Shown: positions 42,963 to 52,342, counted from the stretch's first letter. The stretch: 64,000 bases of DNA from SFEL01 sp045603585 (GCA_045603585.1 JAZUMK010000046.1:1-64000), one strand, 5' to 3'. Program-made: numbers and translations. Notes: a model not told the origin generated them from the letters alone.

Positions 42963-44369
42963 CTATACTGTAACAGAAAAATCATCGTGTTTTCTATCGT
43001 TCAACTGTTTATTATAGTTTAAAATTTGTTCTACATTCGCCTTCACGGTCAGTAACTCACGCATCTCAGCACGAGCGTTGGTGTACTCTATGAAGGCTTT
43101 CTTTTTTTCAGAGAGTAGCACTGCATACTCTATATTCAATGATTTCACAGTAGGTACCTTTTTCGAGCCAAGAGCTTCAAAGGCCTGCTTTGCTGCTTTG
43201 TGCAAAAGCAAATCAGCGGTATGCACTTCATAAAACTTCTTAGAATATCCAGCCTTCCGGTAAGCCACATACACATCTCGGGTCTTGCTGTAATTGATAA
43301 TATGCGTCCGCAGCGCGGCAATCTCTGCCATACGCTTTTCGGTAGCCTTGATCTGTGCTGACAAATCATGAAACCTTGCACTAACTTCCGCCGCCTTCCC
43401 AGAGAGGGCATCATAACTTAACAGGTTATTTTCCGTAAGATAGTTGAGCGTATGCGCCATCTGTTTGAGGTTGAAGGTCTTTGCCCAGCGTTCATAGCCG
43501 AGCCCTTTACCTGCTTGCAGCTTGGCTTGAATATCGACAAGAAGATTTACCTGCTTATTTAATTTTGAAGCAGCCGCTTTATTGGGCATATTCGGCTTCT
43601 TGCCTGCGATTACCTTTCGAAGTTCACTTTCAGAATATCCTTCACCAAGAGAACGAAGACGAATGAACCGCTGCTGTCCTGCACCTTTGAAGGCTATATG
43701 TGCTCCACGCTTGACCTCGTAACCAGAGTTTTCCATAAGCAATAGAAAATGCTCAAAATCCTTCGGCTTTTGCTTGAGAGTTGCGTCGATAGCTTGACGT
43801 AGCCGATCTGAAAACGTGGAATTCTTCTGTTCTCCCAACCACTTTCCATAGTGCCCTCGGCTGGGTCTGGGGTTCAAGATAATGGACAGCCTGTGTTCCA
43901 TGCAGATAGCATCAGAGAGCCGCCGCACAGCATTTGTGCTTCCCATGAAGTTTCGGAACTTCTTCGTGCAATCCAGGGTCGTGGAATTATAGATGATGTG
44001 ATTATGGATATGCGCCTTGTCCACATGGGTAGCCACGATAAAAGCATGTTTTCCCTTCGTCCAGCGCATAGCAAACTCATGGCCGATCTTATTGGCTTCC
44101 TCCGGCGTGACTTCACCCGGTCGAAAAGATTGCCGCACCTGATAGGCAATCACATCACTCTGCTGTGAACGGCCTGTACGGTCGGCGTAGATGCGTTTTG
44201 CGGCAAGGAACTCTGCATCCACCGTAGCGGGGTCACATTCATAGGCGCTGATGAATTCTCCATCGGCAGTCTTATCAGGATTCTTCGCGTATTCGGTTCG
44301 ATCAGTAAGACATTGTGAAATAGATTTCCCCTTATTCTGATGCATCGGAATCAATCGTGTGGTCGCCAT
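42963..44369 (-). CDS. MOBP-type relaxase of the ICE
   Basis: A 468-aa relaxase that would nick the ICE at oriT and lead the strand through the transfer channel. The three-His metal motif HVDKAHIHNH spans 115-124, and Tyr27 in DRTEYAKNPDKT is the likely nicking residue. The N-terminal half is the VirD2/MobA catalytic fold; the C-terminal 200 residues are helical and basic. It is of the type found in Tn1549 and CTn4. It follows the MobC and CD1845-like genes, the usual mobilisation block. Confidence 0.93.
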   Translation of the reverse strand: MATTRLIPMHQNKGKSISQCLTDRTEYAKNPDKTADGEFISAYECDPATVDAEFLAAKRIYADRTGRSQQSDVIAYQVRQSFRPGEVTPEEANKIGHEFAMRWTKGKHAFIVATHVDKAHIHNHIIYNSTTLDCTKKFRNFMGSTNAVRRLSDAICMEHRLSIILNPRPSRGHYGKWLGEQKNSTFSDRLRQAIDATLKQKPKDFEHFLLLMENSGYEVKRGAHIAFKGAGQQRFIRLRSLGEGYSESELRKVIAGKKPNMPNKAAASKLNKQVNLLVDIQAKLQAGKGLGYERWAKTFNLKQMAHTLNYLTENNLLSYDALSGKAAEVSARFHDLSAQIKATEKRMAEIAALRTHIINYSKTRDVYVAYRKAGYSKKFYEVHTADLLLHKAAKQAFEALGSKKVPTVKSLNIEYAVLLSEKKKAFIEYTNARAEMRELLTVKANVEQILNYNKQLNDRKHDDFSVTV

Positions 44370-44395
44370 AGAAATTCTCCTTGAAACACAAATAT

Positions 44396-44420
44396 GGGAG
44401 GCAGCGTTCTGCTGCCTCCC
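44396..44420. terminator. strong hairpin before the relaxase gene
   Basis: GGGAGGCAGC and GCTGCCTCCC form a perfect 10-bp stem with a 5-base loop between the CD1845-like and relaxase genes. Without a long T-run, it may be an attenuator or RNA processing site rather than a full stop. Confidence 0.6.
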
Positions 44421-44427
44421 TGTATCG

Positions 44428-44709
44428 TTATATTGCGGTGATTACTGTTCTCAAATCATCCATTCTGTCTATTAGCCAACTGGCTACCTTCGGAAGTCCA
44501 AGGGGTGATATGAGAAACGCTCCAACTATCCCCAATACTCCCGCCTGCGTGTGTTCGATAATCAGTGCCATCAGCGAAAACAGGAACAAAACACTTGACA
44601 GAATGGACAACAGCCCCGCCGAACAGACACAAACAAAACGGCAGATTCCAATAAAAAAGCCGAGCACCAATCGAAGCGGCAGCAACAATATCCGCAACAA
44701 TCCTCTCAT
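44428..44709 (-). CDS. CD1845-family ICE membrane protein
   Basis: A 93-aa protein; ATG at 44709 has GGAGG 9 bases upstream. It is hydrophobic at residues 5-45 and 55-75 (PLRLVLGFFIGICRF; VLGIVGAFLISPLGL) and ends in a soluble WLIDRMDDLRTVITAI helix. The family is found between MobC and relaxase in C. difficile CTn4-like elements; function unknown. Confidence 0.8.
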   Translation of the reverse strand: MRGLLRILLLPLRLVLGFFIGICRFVCVCSAGLLSILSSVLFLFSLMALIIEHTQAGVLGIVGAFLISPLGLPKVASWLIDRMDDLRTVITAI

Positions 44710-44744
44710 TGTAGTCTCCTCCATTCTTCGTGTTTTCAACAGAA

Positions 44745-44801
44745 GCATACCATCCTCCGCACCACAAGTCCATTTTGTGGGCAAGTTGGCGGATGATATG
44801 C
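44745..44801. other. candidate oriT next to mobC
   Basis: Nested inverted repeats lie in the 100-base gap between mobC and the CD1845-like gene. Outer arms are GCATACCATCCTCCGC (44745-44760) and GCGGATGATATGC (44789-44801); inner arms are CCACAA (44762-44767) and TTGTGG (44775-44780). Nested dyads beside mobC and relaxase genes are the usual form of an origin of transfer. The nick position is not known. Confidence 0.55.
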
Positions 44802-44809
44802 TCCTGCTT

Positions 44810-45145
44810 TCAGATGGAAGCCAGCTGGGTAAGTATCTCCCTTGCGGCATCAAACATAAGCTGATGATTCTGGAACAAATCCTCCAGATCTGCGGCATAG
44901 ATGCTCCCGGTCTCGTGAGCACGCTTTGTCAGCTGATTGAGATTGTTGCTGTAGCGACGCAGGAGCGTAATCAGCTCTCGCACGTCGGATAAGTCCAGAT
45001 GTATCATATAGCCATCGATGGCCATCTTCCGAAAGTAGGCCTCCATATTTGTGGTGCCCATCTCCCCCATCTTTTGCTGTATCAGCTCCTTCTCCTCTGG
45101 CGTGAGCCGCACCATAACGGGGATGTTTCTCTTTCTGTTTGGCAT
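44810..45145 (-). CDS. mobC: MobC-like relaxosome accessory protein
   Basis: A 111-aa protein; ATG at 45145 has GGAG 7 bases upstream. The pattern MPNRKRNIPVMVRLTPEEKE with a ribbon-helix-helix start, GTTNMEAYFRKMAIDGYMI and RRYSNNLNQLTKRAHETG is typical of MobC/BmpC proteins that bind oriT and help the relaxase. The stop codon is 9 bases from the candidate oriT. Confidence 0.92.
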   Translation of the reverse strand: MPNRKRNIPVMVRLTPEEKELIQQKMGEMGTTNMEAYFRKMAIDGYMIHLDLSDVRELITLLRRYSNNLNQLTKRAHETGSIYAADLEDLFQNHQLMFDAAREILTQLASI

Positions 45146-45146
45146 A

Positions 45147-45629
45147 TCACAGCTCCATCTCTTCGGATTTCGAAGGTTGTTTCTGCTTGTTATGCCGAGC
45201 TGAAACATTCAATTTCTCCGCAACAGAGGGTCTCTCATCCTTAATGGTCTCCCAGTTCATAGGCATAATAAGAATCTTGCCGTTTGCCCTGGCAAACATT
45301 TCAGGCGCTTTGAATTTCTGGGTAAACTGCTCAATATGCGCCTCACTTAGGGAACAGAAATTATCCTCGCTTAATCCCGCTATAAGGAATGTTCCGGCTA
45401 CGATATCATATACATGCCCATCTTCATCCCGCAGCGCACGGTTTAATGGTTCCCCATTCAGCTTGCCCTCCTCATTACAAATAATAGCAACGGGTTCTTC
45501 AAATGGATAAACCGCCTGAATATAACCCCCTACTTCTTTCTGCAGCGATTTCAAGCCGGAATCTATTTCTTTCACATACGGTTCCATCAGCGGCTCAACC
45601 ACAAGCACAGTTATTTTGCTATTCTCCAT
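45147..45629 (-). CDS. DUF3846-family ICE protein
   Basis: A 160-aa protein with KITVLVVEPLMEPYVKEI, then VGGYIQAVYPFEEPVAIICNEEGK and a GEPLNRALRDEDGHVYDIVAGTF core, the pattern of DUF3846 domains found in conjugative elements. The C-terminus is basic (RHNKQKQPSKSEE). Function unknown. The stop lies one base before the mobC ATG. Confidence 0.85.
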   Translation of the reverse strand: MENSKITVLVVEPLMEPYVKEIDSGLKSLQKEVGGYIQAVYPFEEPVAIICNEEGKLNGEPLNRALRDEDGHVYDIVAGTFLIAGLSEDNFCSLSEAHIEQFTQKFKAPEMFARANGKILIMPMNWETIKDERPSVAEKLNVSARHNKQKQPSKSEEMEL

Positions 45630-45641
45630 GTCTCCCTCCGT

Positions 45642-45860
45642 TTATAAGTAATCGGGATAAAGCTCCAGCACGCTGTACTGATCATCAGTCACATTCTGGA
45701 GCTTTGTGATTGCGCTCTCGGTTATACTCGCAAGTTCTGCGTCTTCTTTGGACATAAGCGCCAGGGTTCGGTTCAGCTCCTTTATCAAACCCCTTCTGCT
45801 GCCCACATCGTAAATACACATGAGATTAATCTCGTCATGGGTAAATGAATTGGTTTTCAT
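45642..45860 (-). CDS. transposon-transfer assisting (TTRAP) family protein
   Basis: A 72-aa protein with FTHDEINLMCIYDVGSRRGLI and a helical ELASITESAITKLQNVTDDQY end, the known pattern of the small TTRAP family near ArdC-like genes in ICEs. It lies one base after the ArdC-like gene stop. Its role in transfer is not known. Confidence 0.85.
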   Translation of the reverse strand: MKTNSFTHDEINLMCIYDVGSRRGLIKELNRTLALMSKEDAELASITESAITKLQNVTDDQYSVLELYPDYL

Positions 45861-45861
45861 A

Positions 45862-46995
45862 TCATCGTTCTCTTTCTGCGCACTTGAGCGCTGTTCGTTT
45901 ATGTTCTGAGTTCTTCGCAGTTTGCAGCTGCTGCAATACCGACGGCCTATGCTCCGTCAGCTTTTCTTCCACATTCTTTTGTCCGTTATTGATGATTCCA
46001 TCGATCATGTCATAGTCATCTTCAAGGGACAGTTCGACATTTTTCAGAGCATTTTCGACAGGAATCTCCGTACCGCGCTCCTCACAAAGCTGCATAAAAT
46101 GCCGGTCAATATCGGTGATAAGCTCTGAGGCCGTTTGGTTGATGGTCTCTAAACTTGCCCGAAGCTCCTCCAAATCCTTGCCCTTAGACCAGCCTGCGAT
46201 ATAGCCGAAGCTGTTTTCTGCGGTTTCTATCCCGTAATATTGACACACTGCATAGGCGATGCTCTCGGCCTCCACCTCTTTTGTGCGCTGATCCTTCTTT
46301 GTAATCTCTTGGGTTTGTTCGGCTTCTGCATTGGCGATAACGTAGTTGTGCAGCTTTGCATGAGCGATCTCATGAACCGCTGCACACACCGTCTGCACCT
46401 CGCTCATGCCTGCACGGATAGCGATGGACTGTTCCGTCAGGCTGAAATATCCATCGGTGGTAAGTGCAATGGGCTCTATAGAAACAGGAACCGGAGATGA
46501 CCGCTGTAGGGCTTCCATGAAGGTATCGTATTGCTGAACATCACCCGTCAGGTCGGATACGATCTCCGGCAGTGGTCTCCCTTCGGTCTGGGATACATCG
46601 AATACGGATACCACACGGAACATAGGGATTTTGATTTCGATCTCTTCCATGACGGCGTTGCCGTTCTGATCCAGAACAGGCGCTTTTGTATCCGGATCCA
46701 GCTTAACCGCATCGATTTTCTTCTTGCAGGGTGTGGGTGCGATGATTTGGATGCCCTTTTCTCCCTTGCGCACATGCCGCCCGAACTGATTTCTCCAGTT
46801 GCTAAACCCAGCGATGTGAGTAGCATCCGGGCGCTGCATGGCGATAAGAAGGGTGTTATTGACGGAGTATCGGTGAAAGCGGGACATGGTACGAAGGTAC
46901 TGCCTGTATTTATCACTTTCAAACAAGTCTTTGATACCCTGTTCTATGCTGTCGGTAATTTCCCGCAAGCGGTCTTTGCTATTTTTTTGTTCCAT
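45862..46995 (-). CDS. ArdC-like antirestriction/ssDNA-binding protein with zinc protease site
   Basis: A 377-aa protein. Residues 1-150 match the ArdC/LtrC N-domain (SRFHRYSVNNTLLIAMQRPDATHIAG, then RHVRKGEKGIQIIAP), thought to bind ssDNA and shield incoming DNA. HEIAH (208-212) and a downstream Glu in KEVEAESIAYAV form a zinc site. The C-terminal 80 residues are helical. Some relatives carry extra YodL/DUF4316 domains, which are lacking here. It is the first gene of the mobC block. Confidence 0.88.
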   Translation of the reverse strand: MEQKNSKDRLREITDSIEQGIKDLFESDKYRQYLRTMSRFHRYSVNNTLLIAMQRPDATHIAGFSNWRNQFGRHVRKGEKGIQIIAPTPCKKKIDAVKLDPDTKAPVLDQNGNAVMEEIEIKIPMFRVVSVFDVSQTEGRPLPEIVSDLTGDVQQYDTFMEALQRSSPVPVSIEPIALTTDGYFSLTEQSIAIRAGMSEVQTVCAAVHEIAHAKLHNYVIANAEAEQTQEITKKDQRTKEVEAESIAYAVCQYYGIETAENSFGYIAGWSKGKDLEELRASLETINQTASELITDIDRHFMQLCEERGTEIPVENALKNVELSLEDDYDMIDGIINNGQKNVEEKLTEHRPSVLQQLQTAKNSEHKRTALKCAERER

Positions 46996-47010
46996 TGTGC
47001 CTCCTTTCTG

Positions 47011-47679
47011 TTACTGATTCAGCCTTGCAATCACCTGAAACTTGCCCGGTGCATTGCCTGTGTACTCAAAGGGATAGCAGGTCACAAGCACCAACACATT
47101 TTCATCCGTTACAGGCAGCGTCCAGTCAGAGGTTTTCTCGAAGATCTGCACATCCGTTACCTCATAGGACACCAAGCGGTTATCGGATACGAAGCGGAAA
47201 GAGATCGTGTCGCCCACCTCGATAGGCTCAATGAGCTTCAAGTGTTTTCGGTTCCTGTGTCCGAAGATGATGCTCATACCGGAGTTGCCGGGAAGAGAGC
47301 TGTCCGGTACCCAGCCGGGGCTTTTCTCCAATGTAGCTGCATCAATGTCATCCCGCACAATGACGCTTTTGCCATCATAGATGAGCTGTCCCAAGATGCC
47401 GTTGGCATTGTAGGGCACGGATGGCTCTGCAGCTTCTTCCACAGGCAGGATATCGAGTATTGTGGTAGGGTCACTTTCCGGTAAGGGCTGTTCTGCTGTT
47501 GGCTGAGATGGTGCAATACTTGGTTTTTGTGTCTGCTCTGCGGGCAAAGAGGTAACGGTTTTACCAACCAACACTTCGGATGTCCTCTGCGGAATGGTAA
47601 AGATCGAGTAATGGAAGCCTAAGTAAACACCAAGCCCAATGCAAAGCAGGATCAACAGAACGAAAATCGTCTTTTTCAT
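47011..47679 (-). CDS. class D-like sortase
   Basis: A 222-aa membrane-anchored sortase; ATG at 47679 has GAGG 5-6 bases upstream. A signal-anchor helix covers residues 3-22, followed by a Pro-rich linker. The catalytic domain has IIFGHRN with the His and LVTCYPF with Cys201. The place usually held by the catalytic Arg (AP-x-R-F) reads APGKF, that is Lys. It is encoded right after the giant adhesin, its probable substrate, and presumably links that protein to the wall or into fibres. Confidence 0.88.
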   Translation of the reverse strand: MKKTIFVLLILLCIGLGVYLGFHYSIFTIPQRTSEVLVGKTVTSLPAEQTQKPSIAPSQPTAEQPLPESDPTTILDILPVEEAAEPSVPYNANGILGQLIYDGKSVIVRDDIDAATLEKSPGWVPDSSLPGNSGMSIIFGHRNRKHLKLIEPIEVGDTISFRFVSDNRLVSYEVTDVQIFEKTSDWTLPVTDENVLVLVTCYPFEYTGNAPGKFQVIARLNQ

Positions 47680-47700
47680 ACATACCTCATAAAGCGAAAC

Positions 47701-47717
47701 GGGAGGCAAATGCCTCC
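47701..47717 (-). terminator. short hairpin between adhesin and sortase genes
   Basis: GGAGGCA and TGCCTCC arms, 2-base loop, 18 bases after the adhesin stop, followed on the minus strand by CGTTTCG. It may partly reduce readthrough into the sortase gene. Confidence 0.5.
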
Positions 47718-47734
47718 TGCTTCTCATTCAGTCC

Positions 47735-50700
47735 TTATCGGGCAGTTCTGCGCTTTCTGATGTATATGAAGGTTGCAGCGCCTGCAAGCAGCAGAATGCC
47801 GCCGCCCATCAGCAGCACATCGTCCCACTTGTCGGAGTCAAGACCCAGCTTGACCTCAGGGGTGTTGGTGACGGTGATCTCAAGGGGCTTTTCGTAAGTA
47901 TCCGTAAACTGTACGGTGAAATCCTGTGCAGGTGCGGGGAAGAACCCGTTGGGCACTACGGTTTCCACCAGCTTGTACTTGGCAGCAGGCAGGCCGCAAA
48001 CAAGCGCCTGTGCGTTTTCATCCATGGTAATGGTGGTAATGCTGCCCGCTTTGCTGTACCAATAGATGCCGTCCTTCAGTTCAAAGGTCATGGGCGTAGT
48101 GCCATCGCTGCTTCGGATTTCAAAGGCAGCACCCTTCAGGGGCTTCAGTGTCTTTGCGTGGATCTTGCTGATTCTCAGCGCAAGGGGCTGGTCGGCAATC
48201 TCCACGGTCTCCATGGCAAGGGCCGCATCGCCATTCTCATGGGAAATGGCGGTCATACCCACGGTTGCAGTAGCATCCGCTGCATAGGCATAACCTGCGG
48301 GTGCGCCGCTTTCACGGATGGTTACTTTGCCGGTGATGTACTTCACAGTGACAGTACCGTCAGCACCCACGGTCAGTTCATCACTGCCGGTCTCAGTGGA
48401 TTTAGCAGGACGATATACATCGTTTTCCTGTACCAGCTTAATGCTATTGCCGCTTTCATCCAGAACCTTGAAACGGGTACCGGGCAGCGTTGCCTTGGTA
48501 ATGGCATCTGTTTTAGAAATGACGAGTGTGCCGGGAATGTTCTCTACTGTCATTGCAAGGGGCACTTCGGTGGAGTGCGCAGCAGTGATCTCAAAGGAGA
48601 TATCCTTCAGAGGGGCATATCCCGCTTTCTGCTGCTCAATCAGGGTGTAAGTGCCATGCTTGAGATAGTGGATCACGATTTCACCATTGCCGTCCGTGGT
48701 CAGGGTGGCGTTGCTGATGGCAACGGTGTCTTCACCCACTGCATAGGCAGGACGGTAGGTACAGTCATCCATTAAGGCAATGGGAACCACATTGCCGGAT
48801 TCATCCTTCAAGATGAATTTTACATTATCCAACGCAGCCTTAGTTTCCGCATCCACTTTAGTCAGCTTAAAAGCAGTAGGACAGTTTTCAAGGCTTGCGG
48901 AAGCAGGATTTTCCTCGGTATTGGTATCTGCCACGGTCACAGCCACTTCCGCATGGGTAGCGTACACATCAAAGGTCTGTTCCACAAGCCTGTAACTGCC
49001 CTCGGGAATGTGGGAAATCAGTACCTTGCCCTCGGCATCCGTCAGGAAGGTATCCGCGCCAGATGCGGTGACCTTGTAGCTGCCATCCTCCTGCTGGGTA
49101 TAGCGGAGTGCATTGCCGGAACTGTCGATGAGCTTGAAGGGTACATTTGCAAGTGCTTTGCCTGTCAGCTTATCGGTTTTGGTCAAGGTAAAGTACAGAG
49201 GCCAGTTCTCCACGCCCACTTTGGCGGGATAACTTGCGGTATTCTCGGCGGTGACGGTAAACTCCTGTGCTTCGGTGGGCGCAAAGCCGGGATGCTGCTG
49301 TTCTTCCAAGGTGTAAGTACCTACAGGGATAAACAAGACGCTGGCAAGACCATCCACATTGGTCTTGAAGGTATCCTCGCCGTCAGTGGTCACATAGTAG
49401 GTTCCGTCATCCTGCTTGGTGAAACGGAGATAGTTATCATCCGCATCTTTAATTTTGAATGCCACGTTCTCAATGGGAGATTTGTCTGAAGCATCCACCT
49501 TGTCCAGCAGCATGGCAAGAGGTTCGTTCTCCACGGTCACAGAAGCGGGTGCGGTATAGGTATTGTAGCTGCCTACAACCGCAGAAGTGGTGCCGCGAGA
49601 GATGGCATAACCTTCGGGTGCAGAGACCTCCTTCAGCTCGTAGCTGCCCTGAGGGATATACAGGATGGTCGCTGAACCGGACGCGGGAATGGTAAAGTCA
49701 GCGTCGCCGTTTGCATCCACTGCAAACCAACCATCATGCCCTGCCATGGCAGATACCTTGATGGCGTTGCCTCGGCTGTCATACAGGCGGAATACCGCGT
49801 CGCCGATAGGCTGATCGGTAACGGAAGATACCTTGTTTACGGTGAGTGCAAGGGGCTTGTCCTGCATGGAAGCTACTGAGGGATTGGCAGAAGTGTTGCT
49901 CTCGGTGACGGTAGCGATCACATCCGCAGCCGCTGCAAAACCATCGGGAGCCTGTTCTTCGGAAATGGTGTAGCTGCCTGCGGCAAGGGGCGCGATCAGA
50001 GCAGAGCCGTTGTGAGTGGTAAAGGTGGTGCTGCCGTTTGCTGCAGGGGCATATACACCATCTTCCACCTTGCGGAGCTTGATGAGTTCTTCGCCGTTGT
50101 AAAGGCTGAACTTACCGCCGTCGATTGCGCTTCCGCTCAAAGCATCGGTCTTGTTGAATCGAAGTGTCATAGGGCTGTCCGCCATGGTGACGGTAGCTTT
50201 GCCGCTATTTGTTACGGTGACGGTCTTATTTGCATCCTTAGTGTAACCGTCAGGCGCGGAAACTTCGCTGACGGTGTACTGCGCAGCAGTAAGGCCATAG
50301 ATAGTAGCCTTACCTTTACTGGTGGTGAAAGTGTCCCCACCGTCTGAGGATTTGCGATATACACCGTCCTCTAATTTGGTAAGAAGCATTGCAATACCGT
50401 TGCTATCATAGATACGGAAAGTGCCGCCGTCCAGTGTTTCTCCTGTTACGGAGTCAGTTTTGGTAAACTCCAGTACAGTGGGCTGGTTCTCTACAGTCAC
50501 CACATTTGCACCGGTGAAGTTCACAGCTACATCTGCAAAGGTGTTATACCCGTCCATGGTAGCTTCCCTAAGGGTATAGCTTGCCTTGGGGAGCTGACGG
50601 ATAATGGCTTTACCATCGCTGCCGGTGGTAAAGGTGGTAGAACCGCTGCTGCTTACGGTATAGCTCCCATCCCCTGCGGAAGTAATCGCAACGGGGTTGC

Positions 50701-51955
50701 CTGCGCTGTCCAACAGAGTGAATGTTGCGCCGGGGAGCGCATCACCGCTGACAGCATCCTTCTTAAGGACGGTAAGAGCTGCGGGGGTATTTGCTACGGT
50801 TACAGAGGTGTTTTTATTGAGGGTAATAGATTTGGCGTCGGATACCATGTAGCCGCTGGGTGCGGAGACCTCCGTCAGCTGATAGCTGCCTGCGGGAAAG
50901 CCGGTAAGGATCGCCGTGCCGCCATTGGTGGTGAATTCGGTAAGAGTTCCGCCTGCGGAATACTTGCCCGCTGCGGTCTGAGTAAGACCAATGGTAGTGC
51001 CGCTGGAAGTCAGCTTGAACTTTGCACCGTCAAGAGCTGCACCGGTGGAAGCGTCCGTCTTGTTTACGGTCAGGTCGTAGAAATTGCCGGTAATGGACAC
51101 CGTCTTAGACTGGCCTGTAGTGCCGGACACCATTTCAACAAACACCAGCTTCTGACGGGTACCAGAATCAGGTGCATAGAACCCAAGATCTACGGTGCTT
51201 ACGCTGCCTGCGGTGGCTGTGAGATAAAGAGAAACGGATGTACCAGACAGAGTTGCAGGTGCAGTGATGGTCAGCCTGTCGCTTCTGCCGCCGGTATAGC
51301 CGGAAATGGATACCTCAGGATCACTAGCAGTGATGGAATATCCATTGCTGGAAGATACGGAAAGAGAAGTTGTCAGCTGTCCGTTGGAAAGCGTCCACTT
51401 GGGAGAAGAAGGAGACACATACACGGATGCGCTGCCGCCCACATCCTGATTGCGGGCGTACTGAAGCAGCTCCATACACCAGTTCCACACGGCTTCACCG
51501 CCAGACTTTACACGGACATGACCGTTGGACAGTATCATGAAGTCATAGCCCTGACCGCAGCTTTCCTTGATCCAGAAGCGCAGGGCGTTGGCAGTTGCAT
51601 AAAATGCGGCTTCATCGCTGAATCCATTGTTATCCGCAGGATAGCCACGGTTCAGGATGGCCTGTATACCAGTCAATGTATAGTTATTGAACAGGCCAGA
51701 AATGTCGTAGGGTACATAGTCCACGGAAGGCCTGGGCGGCTTTGCCTCATGCTCGATGCAGTAGCCCACATCTCCATCTGCAGTATCCGTGTACATGACG
51801 GTGTTGAGATCCTGCCATGTGCCGCCATCATAGTATTCAAAGTAATCGTAGAGATCTTCGTCTACGATGTTCAGTGCAAATGCCGTGGAGCAGAAGCTGA
51901 ACAGCAGAAGCATGGTCAGCACAAAGCTGAAAATTCGATTTTTCTTTGATGTCAT
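47735..51955 (-). CDS. giant surface adhesin: thioester domain and ten SpaA/Cna-B-like repeats
   Basis: A 1406-aa secreted protein. A signal peptide (MTSKKNRIFSFVL, cleavage near AFA) leads to a thioester domain at about residues 30-170, with the Cys in GYCIEHE and the Gln in TGIQAIL that form the covalent host-binding bond. After a beta domain come ten SpaA-type repeats of about 95 residues (openings such as LTVNKTDASTG, LEFTKTDSVTG, FTLTKTDKLTG), which usually carry Lys-Asn isopeptide bonds and make a stiff stalk. The end is a TM helix and RKRRTAR; the preceding KLGLDSDKWDD is not a normal LPXTG motif. Paired with the sortase, it probably aids adhesion or mating-pair contact. Confidence 0.93.
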   Translation of the reverse strand: MTSKKNRIFSFVLTMLLLFSFCSTAFALNIVDEDLYDYFEYYDGGTWQDLNTVMYTDTADGDVGYCIEHEAKPPRPSVDYVPYDISGLFNNYTLTGIQAILNRGYPADNNGFSDEAAFYATANALRFWIKESCGQGYDFMILSNGHVRVKSGGEAVWNWCMELLQYARNQDVGGSASVYVSPSSPKWTLSNGQLTTSLSVSSSNGYSITASDPEVSISGYTGGRSDRLTITAPATLSGTSVSLYLTATAGSVSTVDLGFYAPDSGTRQKLVFVEMVSGTTGQSKTVSITGNFYDLTVNKTDASTGAALDGAKFKLTSSGTTIGLTQTAAGKYSAGGTLTEFTTNGGTAILTGFPAGSYQLTEVSAPSGYMVSDAKSITLNKNTSVTVANTPAALTVLKKDAVSGDALPGATFTLLDSAGNPVAITSAGDGSYTVSSSGSTTFTTGSDGKAIIRQLPKASYTLREATMDGYNTFADVAVNFTGANVVTVENQPTVLEFTKTDSVTGETLDGGTFRIYDSNGIAMLLTKLEDGVYRKSSDGGDTFTTSKGKATIYGLTAAQYTVSEVSAPDGYTKDANKTVTVTNSGKATVTMADSPMTLRFNKTDALSGSAIDGGKFSLYNGEELIKLRKVEDGVYAPAANGSTTFTTHNGSALIAPLAAGSYTISEEQAPDGFAAAADVIATVTESNTSANPSVASMQDKPLALTVNKVSSVTDQPIGDAVFRLYDSRGNAIKVSAMAGHDGWFAVDANGDADFTIPASGSATILYIPQGSYELKEVSAPEGYAISRGTTSAVVGSYNTYTAPASVTVENEPLAMLLDKVDASDKSPIENVAFKIKDADDNYLRFTKQDDGTYYVTTDGEDTFKTNVDGLASVLFIPVGTYTLEEQQHPGFAPTEAQEFTVTAENTASYPAKVGVENWPLYFTLTKTDKLTGKALANVPFKLIDSSGNALRYTQQEDGSYKVTASGADTFLTDAEGKVLISHIPEGSYRLVEQTFDVYATHAEVAVTVADTNTEENPASASLENCPTAFKLTKVDAETKAALDNVKFILKDESGNVVPIALMDDCTYRPAYAVGEDTVAISNATLTTDGNGEIVIHYLKHGTYTLIEQQKAGYAPLKDISFEITAAHSTEVPLAMTVENIPGTLVISKTDAITKATLPGTRFKVLDESGNSIKLVQENDVYRPAKSTETGSDELTVGADGTVTVKYITGKVTIRESGAPAGYAYAADATATVGMTAISHENGDAALAMETVEIADQPLALRISKIHAKTLKPLKGAAFEIRSSDGTTPMTFELKDGIYWYSKAGSITTITMDENAQALVCGLPAAKYKLVETVVPNGFFPAPAQDFTVQFTDTYEKPLEITVTNTPEVKLGLDSDKWDDVLLMGGGILLLAGAATFIYIRKRRTAR

Positions 51956-51997
51956 TGGTTTCTCCTTTTCTATGTAGATTTGTTCTGAAATGCAAAA

Positions 51998-52029
51998 GCC
52001 CCGACATCGGTAGAACCGAATATCGGGGC
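51998..52029 (-). terminator. terminator between 97-aa gene and adhesin gene
   Basis: GCCCCGA (51998-52004) and TCGGGGC (52023-52029) form a stem with an inner ATCGGT/ACCGAAT pairing. TTTT follows on the minus strand. It separates the topB-97 aa transcript from the adhesin gene, which then needs its own promoter. Confidence 0.75.
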
Positions 52030-52048
52030 AATGTTTTTATGTATTCTT

Positions 52049-52342
52049 TTAGGAACGAAACTCCCTGTTGGGCGGTCTGATCTGTGCTTTCAATGCCCGC
52101 TGCCTGTCTGCTTCCCGCCGTTCCTCCGAATAAGGCGCACGGATGGAGATACAGCGCTTGGGCACAAGATAGGTTCTCGCTCCATCGGGGGAATCCCGTG
52201 CATGGATGATCTGCCTGGGATGCTTTACAGCAAGACTTTCAAGCTTCAACTGCAATCGGCGATTATAGGTAAAAACGCTGGCGGTATCGCAAGCTTCATC
52301 GAAGCAGATAATAGTCTCCTGTTCTTCGCGTGTGGGTTTCAT
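52049..52342 (-). CDS. conserved-type ICE protein, unknown
   Basis: A 97-aa basic protein with MKPTREEQETIICFDEACDTA and a DSPDGARTYLVPKRCISIRAP strand. Proteins of this look sit after topB in CTn4-like elements; I recognise no function. Its ATG overlaps the topB stop (ATGA type), so it is translated with topB. Confidence 0.7.
   Translation of the reverse strand: MKPTREEQETIICFDEACDTASVFTYNRRLQLKLESLAVKHPRQIIHARDSPDGARTYLVPKRCISIRAPYSEERREADRQRALKAQIRPPNREFRS

Noticed and set aside
46531..47484. Plus-strand frame of 317 codons
   Set aside because: Antisense to the ArdC-like and sortase genes, which have clear motifs and ribosome sites.
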